The notes: a model not told the origin generated them from the letters alone. Counted from the first letter of the stretch, positions 6,971 through 16,815 are shown. The stretch: 64,000 nucleotides of DNA from Calidithermus chliarophilus DSM 9957 (GCF_000430045.1 NZ_KE387023.1:2617288-2681287); one strand, 5' to 3'. Program-made: numbers and translations.

Positions 6971-8883
6971 GAAAGTCGCACGGCATCGCTCTGGTCATCA
7001 CCCTCGTTTCGATCCTGGTCGTCGGCGGCGTCTCGGCCCTGATGTTCAGCCGGATGCTCGACGAGATGCGCCACAGCCGGGACAACACCGCGGTCGTTCA
7101 GACCCTCATGCTGGCGCGTGGCGGGGCCAACGTGGCCGGGGCGTTGCTCACGGGGCCCGTGAGGGACCGGTTGCAGCAGGTGGTGAACGCGACCTCGAGC
7201 ACCACCAACCGCTGGAGCTACGGGGGGAACAGCAGCGGGACCCGCCCGGACCCCGCCACCGTCGCGAGCGACCTGGCGACCGTCGCGAGCCAGCTCCAGA
7301 CCGAGGTCAATAGCCTGGTGTGCGACCTCAACCCGGCGCCTGCGAGCTCCGGGGCTACCGTGCGGGTACGGGTGTACTTCACCAACACGGCCTGTGCGGG
7401 GTCCGCCACTTACCCCAGCGGCGTGGGGCTGCCCACGGGGGTCAAGCTGCCGTCCGGGCGTTTCGTGGACGGTGCTCCCCGGGGTGGCACCGGGCAGAAC
7501 AACCTCCAGCAGTACTCCCTGCCTTTCGTGATGGTCGCCGAGGCCGCCCAGGGCATCTACCAGCGTAACGTCGTGCTGCAAGGGGAATTCCGCTTCCCGA
7601 TCGGGCGCAGCAGCTTCGCCCGCTACGCGTTGTTCACCAACGTCCACACCGCCCGCGGGGGCGGGGACGTGTGGTTTACGGACCGGACCCTTTTCGACGG
7701 CCCCGTACACACCAACCAGTACTTCCGCTTCTACCGCAGTCCCTGGTTCGGGGGCGAGGTGACCAGTGCCGGGTGCGCGTCTCCGGGAGCGTCGAGCTGC
7801 AGCGGGAGCGTCACCCCTGGGGCGCGGTTCATGTCTTCCGACGGCAGCCGCCAGACCTTTATCGCTGAAAGTGCAATGTCCCCCAGCGCTTCCGCCCCGA
7901 CCTACCGGGGGACCCAACCCACGTTCACCGACGGCGTGAGCTGGAACTCGAGCTTCGTCAAGCTGCCGGACAACGACAGCCGCCAACGCGACGCCGCCGA
8001 CGACCGGGGACTGCGCTTCACGAGCAACCTCTACTCCCTCGAGCTCTACGCGACCGACAGCAACGGCAACCTCCTGACCCGCAACTCCTCGGGGGAGTGG
8101 CAGCCCACGGCCACCTACCAGTACATCAAGGCCTGCACCAGCTCGAGCAGTTGTACGGAGTACCGCTACGCGGACGGCCCCAGCAAGGTGCTGTATCGCA
8201 AGAGCGGCAGCAGTTGGGTGGCGGTGCAGAGCAACTTCAACGGGGTCATCTACGTCGACGGGAGCATTAACCGGTTGCGCGGGCCCAGCCGGGTGCCCGC
8301 CAACAGCACCAACCCCGACGACGCTCCTCCCGCCCTCGCGCACTTCGCGGAGATCACCATAGCGGCCCGGGACGACATCCGCATCACGCGCGACCTCAAG
8401 TACGAGAACCCGCCGTGTGACTCCAGCCCCACCCGCAATACCGACGGCAGCGTGACCCGGGCCACCTGTGACGACCTGGAGGTCAACAACATCCTCGGGA
8501 TCTACGCTCAAGGAACCTCCTCCGACCCGGCCGACGTCCTCATCGGCGGGGGCGACGCGTCCAGCGGGCTGCGTGCTCCTCAGAACATCGCGGTCCAGGG
8601 GGTGCTCATGAGCTCGACGGGCATCGTCGGGGTCGAGAATTACAACGACCTCTCGCCTTCCGGCGACGTGCACCTGCTGGGCGGGGTCATCGAGTACTAC
8701 TACGGGGCTTTCGGCACGTTCAACCCGTCGACCGGGGCTCCTACCGCCGGTTACGGGCGCAAGTTCACCTACGACCAGCGCATGCTCAACGGCAAGGCGC
8801 CGCCTTACTTCCCCACCACCGAACTCGACGAGGTGGGTACGCCTCGAGTCATCAGCTTCGGGCAGCGCGAGCAGGTCTACTGA
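6961..8883 (+). CDS. comZ: ComZ-like competence protein (PilX-type N-terminus)
   Basis: A 640-aa protein with a PilX-like N-terminus (KSHGIALVITLVSILVVGG, one membrane helix) and a large, beta-rich, Ser/Thr/Asn-rich extracellular region with scattered cysteines that could pair. In T. thermophilus ComZ is encoded after pilA3 and has been described as a DNA receptor at the pilus tip; order and architecture support the same role. ATG 6961 overlaps the end of pilA3; a second ATG at 6967 forms an ATGA overlap with its stop and is an alternative start. The TGA stop shares its last base with the terminal repeat of a MITE-like element. The pilA4 gene expected next in Thermus is absent here. Confidence 0.8.
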   Translation: MLMRKSHGIALVITLVSILVVGGVSALMFSRMLDEMRHSRDNTAVVQTLMLARGGANVAGALLTGPVRDRLQQVVNATSSTTNRWSYGGNSSGTRPDPATVASDLATVASQLQTEVNSLVCDLNPAPASSGATVRVRVYFTNTACAGSATYPSGVGLPTGVKLPSGRFVDGAPRGGTGQNNLQQYSLPFVMVAEAAQGIYQRNVVLQGEFRFPIGRSSFARYALFTNVHTARGGGDVWFTDRTLFDGPVHTNQYFRFYRSPWFGGEVTSAGCASPGASSCSGSVTPGARFMSSDGSRQTFIAESAMSPSASAPTYRGTQPTFTDGVSWNSSFVKLPDNDSRQRDAADDRGLRFTSNLYSLELYATDSNGNLLTRNSSGEWQPTATYQYIKACTSSSSCTEYRYADGPSKVLYRKSGSSWVAVQSNFNGVIYVDGSINRLRGPSRVPANSTNPDDAPPALAHFAEITIAARDDIRITRDLKYENPPCDSSPTRNTDGSVTRATCDDLEVNNILGIYAQGTSSDPADVLIGGGDASSGLRAPQNIAVQGVLMSSTGIVGVENYNDLSPSGDVHLLGGVIEYYYGAFGTFNPSTGAPTAGYGRKFTYDQRMLNGKAPPYFPTTELDEVGTPRVISFGQREQVY

Positions 8884-9080
8884 TACCGGATTCGAAAAGA
8901 TAACCTCATTTGACAGAAAAAGTCAGAGGCTATCTTTTCGGATCCCAGAGCACACCCCTCCCTGACGGGAGGCGAAGAAAGCGTATCCCTTCCAAGGGGC
9001 GCTACCGCCCTCCGCTACGCGGATAACTTCGGCCCTGTCAGTCCGGCGCCGTCCGGCGCCGGACTGGCCGAATCGGGTAT
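8883..9080 (+). mobile_element. MITE-like element, copy 1 (198 bp)
   Basis: Bounded by ATACCGGATTCG and, inverted, ATACCCGATTCG (TIRs with 11 of 12 matches). The left arm has a hairpin, AAAAGATAACCTC against GAGGCTATCTTTT. The middle contains AGAGCACACCCCTCCCTGAC and GGCGAAGAAAGCGT. The right arm has the palindrome CAGTCCGGCGCC/GGCGCCGGACTG. There is no transposase gene. A second copy lies inverted at 25531-25690 with the same core and ends, but the right-arm stem has a different sequence that still pairs. Confidence 0.8.
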
Positions 9081-9100
9081 GACCCGCCCACACGAAGAAC

Positions 9101-9126
9101 GCCCCGGCCCCCGAGGGGGCCGGGGC
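9101..9126 (-). terminator. Terminator of the branched-chain dehydrogenase operon
   Basis: A perfect GC stem (GCCCCGGCCCCC/GGGGGCCGGGGC, 2-base loop) lies 14 bases past the lpd stop. The tail is T-containing but poor (GTTCTTCG on the minus strand). Confidence 0.65.
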
Positions 9127-9139
9127 ACCGGCTTTCGGC

Positions 9140-10534
9140 TCAGCGGTTGGCGATGTGGATGGCCTGCTTGTGCAGGTGCTCGGCCGCCTCCATGATCCCC
9201 TCCGAGAGGGTGGGGTGCGCGTGGACCGTGAGGGCCACGTCGGTGACAGTAGCACCCATCTCCAGCGCCAGCGCCGCCTCGCCGATCATGTCGGAGGCGT
9301 TGGGGCCGAGGATGTGCACGCCCAGGAGCAGGTCGGTCTCGGCGTCGCCGACGAGCTTGATCAGGCCGTCGGTGGCCTCTAGGGTCATGGCGCGGCCCGA
9401 GGCGGAGAGGGGGAACTTGCCCACCTTGACCTTGTAGCCGGCCTTGGCGGCTTCCTCCTCGGTCATGCCCACGGCGGCCCACTCGGGGGAGGTGTAGACG
9501 ACGTTGGGGATCTGGTAGTCCATCACGGCGTTGCCCCCGGCGGCGTTCTCGGCGGCGACGAGGCCCTCCTTCATGGCCTTGTGGGCCAGCAGGGGCGGGC
9601 GGGTCACGTCGCCGATGGCGTAGATGCCGGGCACGCCCGTCTCCATCTTCTCGTTGGTGGGGACGTAGCCGCGCTCGTCCACCTTGACGCCGATGGCCTC
9701 GAGCCCCAGCCCCTTGCCGCGCGGGCGGCGCCCGGTGGCCACGAGGATCTTGTCCACCACCAACGTGCTCTGCTCCCCGGACTTTACGTCCTCTAAGGCC
9801 ACGTGCAGGCCGTCCTTCTTGCGCTCGACCTTCACGCCCTTGGTGTTGGTCTTGATAGCGATGCCCTGCTTGGTGAGCACCTTGGCGAGGAGGTTGGCGG
9901 TCTCGGGGTCGGCGGCGGGCAGGATCTGGCCCATGAACTCGATCACCGTGACCTCGGCGCCCATGCGCTTGTAGACCTGGGCGAACTCGAGGCCGATCGC
10001 CCCGCCCCCGATGCACAGCAGGCGCTTGGGGAACTTGTCCTCCACCCGCAGCGCGCCCGTAGAGTCGATGATGTCCTTCTGATCCACCTCGAAGCCGGGC
10101 AGGGTGTTGGGCTCGGAGCCGGTGGCGATGATGAAGGTCTTGCCCTCGATGCGCTCCCCGCCGACCTCGATGGTCTTGGGACCTACGAACTTGGCGAAGC
10201 CGGTCTTGAGCTCGACCTTATTGCCCTTGAACAGCTGCGAGACCCCGCCGGTGAGCCGCTTGACGATGCCGTCGCGCCAGCCCCCCAGCTTCTTGAGGTC
10301 GATCTTGGCGTCTTTGACCTCGAGCCCGAAGCTCGCGCCGTGCTTGACGCCCTCGAGTTCCTCGGCGGCGTGCAGAAGGGCCTTGGTGGGGATGCACCCC
10401 ACGTTCAGGCAGACCCCGCCCACGTACTCCGCCTCCACCGCCAGCACCTTCTTGCCGAGCTGGGCCGCCCGGATCGCCGCGTGGTAGCCGCCGGGGCCGG
10501 TGCCGATGACGATCACATCGTAGACAGTTGACAT
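9140..10534 (-). CDS. lpdA: Dihydrolipoyl dehydrogenase (E3)
   Basis: FAD-dependent disulfide reductase that reoxidises the lipoyl groups of E2 with NAD+. From MSTVYDV it is 464 aa. It has the N-terminal FAD motif GTGPGG, the redox disulfide C42-x4-C47 in [11 protein letters not shown], the NAD motif GGGAIGLE, and the C-terminal catalytic His-Glu pair in [21 protein letters not shown] sits 6 bases before the ATG; the nine-codon upstream extension is rejected on that basis. It is the last gene of the operon, separated from E2 by an inserted S23-gene element that ends just upstream of this ribosome-binding site. Confidence 0.93.
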   Translation of the reverse strand: MSTVYDVIVIGTGPGGYHAAIRAAQLGKKVLAVEAEYVGGVCLNVGCIPTKALLHAAEELEGVKHGASFGLEVKDAKIDLKKLGGWRDGIVKRLTGGVSQLFKGNKVELKTGFAKFVGPKTIEVGGERIEGKTFIIATGSEPNTLPGFEVDQKDIIDSTGALRVEDKFPKRLLCIGGGAIGLEFAQVYKRMGAEVTVIEFMGQILPAADPETANLLAKVLTKQGIAIKTNTKGVKVERKKDGLHVALEDVKSGEQSTLVVDKILVATGRRPRGKGLGLEAIGVKVDERGYVPTNEKMETGVPGIYAIGDVTRPPLLAHKAMKEGLVAAENAAGGNAVMDYQIPNVVYTSPEWAAVGMTEEEAAKAGYKVKVGKFPLSASGRAMTLEATDGLIKLVGDAETDLLLGVHILGPNASDMIGEAALALEMGATVTDVALTVHAHPTLSEGIMEAAEHLHKQAIHIANR

Positions 10535-10551
10535 AGCGCTCCTATTATGAG

Positions 10552-10998
10552 CTAAACGCAAGACGCAAAACGCAAAACGCGGGACTAATCCTGCTTGAGC
10601 GTACTGATCAGGGCGTTGATCTTGGCGTTTAGCCGGCCCGCTTGATCAGTTAGGGTGTCATAGGCCGATGCATCCAAGAGGCCGAGCCTGACAGCAACCT
10701 GCAATCCTGCCAGGGTTTCGAGAAGAGACCCTCGAGCGTTGTGAAGAAACCGGCAGAAGTCCTTGTCCGTCCCGCGTCCGCGGCCTTCCGCAATGTTGAG
10801 CGCGATCGAGGTGGCTGCCCGGCAAACCTGATCCGTTAGCCTGTACTGCTCGGCTTTGGGGAAAGCGGCTGTGACCTTGTAAATTTCGGCTGTCATGTCC
10901 AGAGCGAGTTGGTAGACCTCGAGGTTCTCGAAGCCGAAGCGGTTGTTGAAGTTGCCCATGCGTCGCGTTTTGCGTCTAGCGTTTTGCGTTTTGCTTTA
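10552..10998 (-). mobile_element. Inverted-repeat-bounded insertion carrying an S23-family gene
   Basis: A 447-bp unit sits exactly between the E2 stop codon and the lpd ribosome-binding site. The left end (10552-10581) is CTAAACGCAAGACGC followed by further ACGCAAA heptamers. The right end, read on the minus strand (10998 to 10964), is CTAAAGCAAAACGCAAAACGC followed by another heptamer. The two ends are thus imperfect inverted repeats of about 30 bp made of the heptamers that also build the dispersed intergenic repeats. The only gene inside is the four-helix-bundle protein. No target-site duplication was found. Confidence 0.7.
10585..10959 (-). CDS. Four-helix-bundle protein, 23S rRNA intervening-sequence (S23) family
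   Basis: A 124-aa, all-helical protein with the S23/TIGR02436 pattern: [13 protein letters not shown], an [20 protein letters not shown] helix, the signature NIAEGRGRG, then [20 protein letters not shown] and a C-terminal helix. The family occurs inside 23S rRNA intervening sequences and as scattered chromosomal genes, and is related in fold to the Avd protein of diversity-generating retroelements; its biochemical role is unsettled. No rRNA or reverse transcriptase is nearby. No ribosome-binding site precedes the ATG: heptamers run up to it. Its codon use is less GC-biased than its neighbours, which suggests recent arrival in the operon. Confidence 0.88.
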   Translation of the reverse strand: MGNFNNRFGFENLEVYQLALDMTAEIYKVTAAFPKAEQYRLTDQVCRAATSIALNIAEGRGRGTDKDFCRFLHNARGSLLETLAGLQVAVRLGLLDASAYDTLTDQAGRLNAKINALISTLKQD

Positions 10999-12432
10999 GA
11001 TGGCCTCGAGCAACAGCAGGTCGGGCTTCTGCAGCAGCCGGATGACCTCCTTGCAGAACATCGCGGCCTCGGCCCCGTCCACCAGGCGGTGGTCGAAGGA
11101 GAGCGAGAGGTACATCATGTGCCGCACCTTGATCTCGTCGTTCTCCATCACCATCGGGCGCTTCTGGATGGAGTGCACGCCCAGGATGGCGGCGTCGGGC
11201 ACGTTGATGATGGGGAAGCTGAAGAGCGCGCCGATGGAGCCGATGTTGGTGACGGAGAAGGTCGAGCCGCTCATGTCCTCGGGGGCGAGCTTGCCGCCCC
11301 TGGCCTTCTCGGCCAGCTCGTTCACCTCGGCGGCGAGCTCGAGCACGCTCTTGCGGTCGACGTCCTTGAGCACCGGCACCACCAGCCCGGCGTCGGTGGC
11401 GACGGCCATGCCGATGTTGTAGTACTTCTTGAGGACGATCTCCTGGCGGGCCTCGTCCATCGAGGAGTTGAGGCTGGGGAACTTCTTGAGCGCGCGGGCG
11501 ATGGCCTTGAAGATGAAGGGCAGGTAGGAGAGCTTGACGCCCTGGCGCTCGGCCTCGGCCTTCAGGCGCGCGCGCAGCTCGACGAGCTCGGTCAGGTCGG
11601 CCTCGTCGACGCTGAGGGTGCGCACGGTGTAGAGGTGCGAGGCCACCATCTGGTTGGCGATGGCCCGGCGCAGGCCGCGCAGGGGGACGCGCTCCTCGAG
11701 CCCCTCGTAGCCCTTGGGCGACTTGTACTGCACGGGGGCGGGGAACCCCGCAGGGGCAGGGGCCTGCACAGGCGCCGGGGCCGGGGCGGCGGGCTGAGGC
11801 GCGGCAGGCGCGGGGCTCTCGGCCCTCGACCCTTGCCCCTCGGCATAGCTCTTCACGTCCTCCACCCGCACGCGGCCGTTGGGGCCGGAGCCGGGGATCT
11901 GGGTGATGTCCAGGCCCAGGTCGCGGGCCATCTTGCGCGCGGCCGGGACCGCGATGACCCGCCCGTGCTTGTTGACCCCGGCCTTGGGGGCCTCGGCCAC
12001 GGCAGCTTTGGCCTGGACGCCGGCGGCGAAGGGGTTCCTGACCTGCTCCTGCTTGGTGTCGGGCTTGAACAGCGAGAGGTTGGCCCCGTCGTCCTCCTGG
12101 ACGTTGCCGGGCTCCACGATGGAGCGCTCCTCGGCGGCCTGGAGGCTGGGCGCGGGGGCGGGGGCCTTGTCGCTGATGGTCTGGGCGACCTCGCCGGGCT
12201 CGGCGATGGTGGCGATGGGGGCGTGCACCGGCACCACGTCGCCCTCCTTGACCAGCTTTTTGATCAGCACGCCTTCATAGGGGCTGGGTAGCTCGACCGT
12301 CACCTTGTCGGTCATGACCTCCACGAAGGGCTGGTCTTTCTTCAAGAGGTCGCCTTCGTTCACCAGCCACTTGAGGATTTCCCCCTCGACAACGGACTCT
12401 GCCAGCTCGGGCAGAACGATCTCTTTAGGCAT
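10996..12432 (-). CDS. bkdB: Branched-chain 2-oxoacid dehydrogenase E2 (dihydrolipoyl acyltransferase)
   Basis: Transfers the acyl group from lipoate to CoA and forms the core of the complex. The 478 aa read: one lipoyl domain (residues 1-78, lipoyl Lys K43 in MTDKVTVE), an Ala/Pro-rich linker, a peripheral-subunit-binding domain (about 140-175, VPAARKMARDLGLDI...GPNGRV), a second Ala/Pro linker, and the catalytic domain ending with SFDHRLVDGAEAA (active His and Asp). GGAGAAGGAG precedes the ATG. The stop codon lies in the first bases of the S23 insertion. The neighbouring E1 identifies the complex as the branched-chain rather than the pyruvate type. Confidence 0.9.
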   Translation of the reverse strand: MPKEIVLPELAESVVEGEILKWLVNEGDLLKKDQPFVEVMTDKVTVELPSPYEGVLIKKLVKEGDVVPVHAPIATIAEPGEVAQTISDKAPAPAPSLQAAEERSIVEPGNVQEDDGANLSLFKPDTKQEQVRNPFAAGVQAKAAVAEAPKAGVNKHGRVIAVPAARKMARDLGLDITQIPGSGPNGRVRVEDVKSYAEGQGSRAESPAPAAPQPAAPAPAPVQAPAPAGFPAPVQYKSPKGYEGLEERVPLRGLRRAIANQMVASHLYTVRTLSVDEADLTELVELRARLKAEAERQGVKLSYLPFIFKAIARALKKFPSLNSSMDEARQEIVLKKYYNIGMAVATDAGLVVPVLKDVDRKSVLELAAEVNELAEKARGGKLAPEDMSGSTFSVTNIGSIGALFSFPIINVPDAAILGVHSIQKRPMVMENDEIKVRHMMYLSLSFDHRLVDGAEAAMFCKEVIRLLQKPDLLLLEAI

Positions 12433-12515
12433 AGCGACTCCTTCTCCTTTGCATATTCTAGACGGCCCGTTGCATAAAGCCGCTCGTCATCCGGCTACGC
12501 GCGGCCCGCCGGCGG

Positions 12516-13490
12516 TCAGTAATCCAGCACCCGCTTCGCCGCGTTGAGGATGCGGGTCACGGTGGGCATGTAGAGCTTGTCCTGGGCGTAGGGGTAGGGG
12601 ATGTCGAAGCCAGTGACGCGCACGGGGGGCGCCTCGAGCTCATCGAACAGCTCCTCCGAGACGGTGGCGGTGACCTCGGAGGCCACGCTCGCCATGCGGG
12701 GGGCTTCGGAGATCATGAGCACCCGGCCGGTCTTGGCGACCGAGTTCAGCACGGTGTCCTTGTCCCACGGCAGCAGCGAGCGCAGGTCGATGACCTCGGC
12801 CTGGATGCCCGCGGCGGCCATCTCGTCGGCGGCCTTGAGCGTCTCGATCATGCTGCCGCCGTAGGAGACGAGGGTGAGGTCGCTGCCCTCGCGCCGCAGG
12901 GCGGCCTTGCCGATGGGGATGAGGTAGTCGTCCTCGGGCACCTCCTCCTTGACGGCGCGGTAGAGGCGCTTGGGCTCCATGAAGACCACCGGGTCGTCGT
13001 CGCGGATGGCGCTCTTGAGCAGGCCCTTGGTGTCGTAGGGCCCGGAGACCACCACCACCTTGAGCCCGCCGGTGTGGGCGAAGTGGGCCTCGGGGCTCTG
13101 GGAGTGGTGGTGCCCGCCCTTCACGCCGCCGCCGGTGGGCATGCGCACCACCATGGGCGCGGTGAACTGCCCGCCCGAGCGGTAGCGCAGCTTGGCGGCC
13201 TGCGACACGAGCTGGTCGAAGCCGGGGAACACGTAGTCGGCGAACTGGATCTCGGCCACCGGGCGCATGCCGTGGGCGGCCATGCCCACCGCCGCGCCGA
13301 TGATGGCGGCCTCGGAGAGCGGGGTGTCGATCACCCGCTCGGGGCCGTACTTGTGCTGTAAGCCTTCGGTGGCGAGGAACACGCCCCCGCGCTTGCCCAC
13401 GTCTTCGCCGAACACCACCACCCGGTCGTCCCGGGTCATTTCCTCGTCCAGGGCCTTGGTGATGGCCTGGATCATCGTCATCGTCGCCAT
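12516..13490 (-). CDS. bkdA2: Branched-chain 2-oxoacid dehydrogenase E1 beta
   Basis: The beta subunit of the ThDP-dependent decarboxylase (alpha2-beta2). It is 324 aa, the usual family length. Recognisable segments are [19 protein letters not shown], the conserved Arg/Gly-rich [19 protein letters not shown] loop, and the C-terminal transketolase_C domain ([22 protein letters not shown]). AGGAGGAC lies before the ATG. The 83-bp gap to E2 shows no strong element; the 77-bp gap to E1 alpha holds a short copy of the GTACG-type intergenic repeat. Confidence 0.9.
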   Translation of the reverse strand: MATMTMIQAITKALDEEMTRDDRVVVFGEDVGKRGGVFLATEGLQHKYGPERVIDTPLSEAAIIGAAVGMAAHGMRPVAEIQFADYVFPGFDQLVSQAAKLRYRSGGQFTAPMVVRMPTGGGVKGGHHHSQSPEAHFAHTGGLKVVVVSGPYDTKGLLKSAIRDDDPVVFMEPKRLYRAVKEEVPEDDYLIPIGKAALRREGSDLTLVSYGGSMIETLKAADEMAAAGIQAEVIDLRSLLPWDKDTVLNSVAKTGRVLMISEAPRMASVASEVTATVSEELFDELEAPPVRVTGFDIPYPYAQDKLYMPTVTRILNAAKRVLDY

Positions 13491-13502
13491 TTGGGTCCTC
13501 CT

Positions 13503-13567
13503 GTCGTAGGCCTAACGCCATACGTCCTGCGCAAGGTGAGCGTAAGACGTACGACGTAGGACGCGCG

Positions 13568-13570
<3 letters not shown>
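13503..13570. repeat. Composite intergenic repeat, copy C (short, GTACG/ACGC modules only)
   Basis: About 65 bp of CATACGTCC, GTAAGACGTACGACGTAGG and ACGCGCGTTA between E1 beta and E1 alpha. The last three bases are the E1 alpha stop codon. Confidence 0.65.
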
Positions 13571-14752
<1,182 letters not shown>

Positions 14753-14825
14753 TCATGACCCTGGGTAAGGGCCACGTCCAGCAAAGCACCCTGCCCCTTT
14801 GTAAGGGACTCGGGAGCCGTCAACG

Positions 14826-14852
14826 AAAAACCCCGGCGAGGGTATGCCGGGG
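14826..14852 (-). terminator. Intrinsic terminator inside the bkd leader (candidate attenuator)
   Basis: On the minus strand CCCCGGC-ATACCCTC-GCCGGGG is followed at once by TTTTT. It lies about 75 bases after the predicted transcription start and 150 bases before the E1 alpha ATG, so transcription must pass it to reach the operon. The sequence just before it (CCCCGGCCTCGGCCCCGG) offers alternative pairing partners. A leader start codon with GAGAGG upstream lies between promoter and terminator. Confidence 0.65.
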
Positions 14853-14859
14853 CCGAGGC

Positions 14860-14907
14860 CGGGGAAAGGCCGATGATGACCAGCTTTAGCGCTCCAACCA
14901 TCCCCAT
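14860..14907 (-). other. Possible leader peptide of the bkd operon
   Basis: ATG at 14907, with GAGAGG 6 bases upstream. It reads MGMVGALKLVIIGLSP: Leu-Lys-Leu-Val-Ile-Ile-Gly-Leu, six branched-chain codons of eight, just before the terminator hairpin. Against a classical leader peptide, the frame does not stop before the terminator. It runs on to a TGA overlapping the E1 alpha start (14671-14673), about 79 codons in all. The coordinates mark the branched-chain-rich segment only. Confidence 0.35.
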
Positions 14908-14928
14908 CGTCAACCTCTCGATCCTCAG

Positions 14929-14934
14929 ATTATA
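14929..14934 (-). promoter_or_regulatory. -10 box of the bkd operon
   Basis: A perfect TATAAT on the minus strand, about 250 bases before E1 alpha. No good -35 was seen. This is one of the few genes here with a long leader rather than a leaderless start. Confidence 0.6.
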
Positions 14935-14989
14935 GCCTCGGCCGTGTGAGAGGATACCTCGAGATGCAACATTCGGGGTATTAACCCGT

Positions 14990-14995
14990 TACATT
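14990..14995 (+). promoter_or_regulatory. -10 box, leaderless promoter of rlmH
   Basis: TACATT, 6 bases, then the GTG at 15002. Confidence 0.5.
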
Positions 14996-15001
14996 GAGCC
15001 C

Positions 15002-15436
15002 GTGCGCGTTCGCGTGTGCGTGGTGGGCAAACCCCGGCTCGAGTACGCCCGGCTGGGGCTCGAGGAGTACGCCGGCCGCCTGAGGAAGGGCCGGAAGTTT
15101 GAGCTGGTTCATGTTCGCGAGGGCACCCAGGCCCAGGAGGGCGAACGGCTGCTCGAGGCCAGCCAGGGCTTCGTGCGGGTGGTCCTCGACGAGCGCGGCC
15201 AGCTCGTCGACACCCTCACCCTCCACAAAAAGCTCACCGGCTGGGAGATGACGGGGGAGAAGGTGGCCTTCCTCATCGGTGGCGCCGAGGGCCACGCGGA
15301 GGAAACTCGGGCTCAGGCCCACTGGCTGCTGTCGCTGTCGAAGCTGACCCTCCAGCACGAGCTGGCGCTGGTGGTGCTGCTCGAGCAGCTTTACCGGGTG
15401 GAGACCATCAAGCGGGGGGAGCCGTATCACCGGTGA
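15002..15436 (+). CDS. rlmH: 23S rRNA (pseudouridine1915-N3)-methyltransferase RlmH
   Basis: A SPOUT-fold methyltransferase of 144 aa (YbeA family, usual length about 155). The knot region is visible as KVAFLIGGAEGH (about residues 88-99) and the C-terminal LSLSKLTLQHELALVVLLEQLYR, diagnostic for RlmH, ends with the conserved PYHR. It methylates pseudouridine 1915 of helix 69 in assembled 70S ribosomes. The GTG start is leaderless. It is monocistronic, followed by a composite repeat and a convergent MFS gene. Confidence 0.92.
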   Translation: MRVRVCVVGKPRLEYARLGLEEYAGRLRKGRKFELVHVREGTQAQEGERLLEASQGFVRVVLDERGQLVDTLTLHKKLTGWEMTGEKVAFLIGGAEGHAEETRAQAHWLLSLSKLTLQHELALVVLLEQLYRVETIKRGEPYHR

Positions 15437-15441
15437 ATGGC

Positions 15442-15594
15442 TCTGATAGCCCATAGCCGAACGCCGAACGCTCAACGCCCGGCGCGGGTCGTACGTCCTA
15501 TGTCGTACGCGAGACGCAAAACGCAAAACGCAAGACGCAAAACGCAAGACGCAAGACGCAAAACGCTTTGGCCCTTGACCCTCGGCCCTCGACC
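15442..15594. repeat. Composite intergenic repeat, copy D
   Basis: GATAGC/CATAGC octamers, GAACGC units, GGGTCGTACGTCCTATGTCG, then nine consecutive ACGCAAA/ACGCAAG heptamers and a GGCCCTTGACCCTCGGCCC tail. It lacks the two GC hairpins. It fills the convergent gap between rlmH and the MFS gene. Confidence 0.85.
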
Positions 15595-16761
15595 TTAGCT
15601 CCCCGTCTTGAGCATTGGGGCGTACAGCACTACCGCTGACACCAGGAGCCCGAACCAGATCGCCAGTGCCAGGGGGTAGCCGCTGGCCTGGACCACCACG
15701 CCCATGCCCAATTGCAGCAGGAAGACGCCGATGAAGCCCATGAAGTTGACGGCCGTGGTGGCCCGCCCGGTGAGTTCGGGGGGGAAGATCAGCCGGGCTT
15801 GGGCCAGTGAGAGGATGTTGAAGCCGCCGCAGAAGCCGATCAAGGCGTAGGTGATGTAGAGGAGGCCGTCGGGCATGGTGCTCCACAGGGCCAGGGTTCC
15901 CACGGCCAGGGCGAGCACGAGGCTCGCTCCCATGTACACGCGGGACAGGCCCAGGCGGTCGGCGAGCAGGCCGCAGGAGAAGAAGCCGAAGATGGCGGCC
16001 AGGGAGAAGACGAAGAGGAAGTTGCCGACCTCGAGGCTATCGAGCCCCCGCACCCGGTAGAGGTAGGCCCCACCCCACAGGGTCTGCCAGGCCAGGAAGC
16101 CCCCGCCCAGCACGAAGTTGAGCCAGGCGATACGCCAGAAAGCCGGGCTGCGCCAGACGGTGGCCGAGCCGCCCGCGGCGCTCGAGCGCGGCAGCGCCAC
16201 CCCGGGCGGGGTGTTGCGCACCAGCAGCACCACCAAAACCGCCACCGCCACGATCACCAGCGTCCCCCAACTGAACACCCCCCGCCAGCCCAGCGCCTCC
16301 TTGAGCACGGCCAGCGGGGTGGCCGCCGCGATGGCCCCTAGCCCGCCCAAGGCCACGTAGACGCTGCTGATGGTGGCGTAGCGGTGGGGCGGGAACCACA
16401 GCGAGAAGGCCTTGAGCGCCCCCATGAGCGCCCCGGCGAACCCCACCCCCAGCAACGCCCGCCCCAGCGAGAGCACCTCGAAGCTCTGCGCGTTGGCGAA
16501 GAGGAAGGCCCCGGCCGCGCCCACCAGCATCAGCGCGGGGTGGACGAAGCGCGGCCCGTAGCGGTCGAGCAGCGAGCCCAGGGGCAGGTTGACCAGGGCG
16601 AAGGCGAGGTAGAAGAGGCTGGTCATCAGGCCGAGCTGGGCAGGGGAGAGCCCCAGGTCGCGCTGGAGGTCGGCGGAGATGACCGCGTTGGCCGAGCGGA
16701 AGAAGTAGGAGAGGAAGTAGGCCAGCAGCAGCACCACGAAGACGCGCAAGGCAGCGGGCAT
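15595..16761 (-). CDS. MFS transporter
   Basis: A 12-helix permease of 388 aa. The motif-A loop between helices 2 and 3 is GSLLDRYGPRFV (about residue 62), and the matching loop of the second half is GLLADRLGLSRV. An N-terminal FRSANAVISADLQRDLGLS resembles organic-anion or nitrate/cyanate-type MFS carriers, but the substrate is not readable. A TAGGAT box 9 bases before the ATG suggests a leaderless or near-leaderless start. It is divergent from the small membrane gene at 16828. Confidence 0.85.
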   Translation of the reverse strand: MPAALRVFVVLLLAYFLSYFFRSANAVISADLQRDLGLSPAQLGLMTSLFYLAFALVNLPLGSLLDRYGPRFVHPALMLVGAAGAFLFANAQSFEVLSLGRALLGVGFAGALMGALKAFSLWFPPHRYATISSVYVALGGLGAIAAATPLAVLKEALGWRGVFSWGTLVIVAVAVLVVLLVRNTPPGVALPRSSAAGGSATVWRSPAFWRIAWLNFVLGGGFLAWQTLWGGAYLYRVRGLDSLEVGNFLFVFSLAAIFGFFSCGLLADRLGLSRVYMGASLVLALAVGTLALWSTMPDGLLYITYALIGFCGGFNILSLAQARLIFPPELTGRATTAVNFMGFIGVFLLQLGMGVVVQASGYPLALAIWFGLLVSAVVLYAPMLKTGS

Positions 16762-16815
16762 GACGCGATCATCCTACCGCCTGGGGCGGCGTTTCGGGGT
16801 TCGGCCTCGAGGCCG

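Noticed and set aside
10585..10959. Diversity-generating retroelement accessory (Avd) gene or rRNA intervening sequence
   Set aside because: There is no reverse transcriptase, template/variable repeat pair or rRNA nearby. The S23/Avd fold alone does not define such an element.
15442..15594. CRISPR array or other regularly spaced repeat
   Set aside because: The units are 7-8 bp, directly contiguous and degenerate, with no unique spacers and no cas genes in the window.
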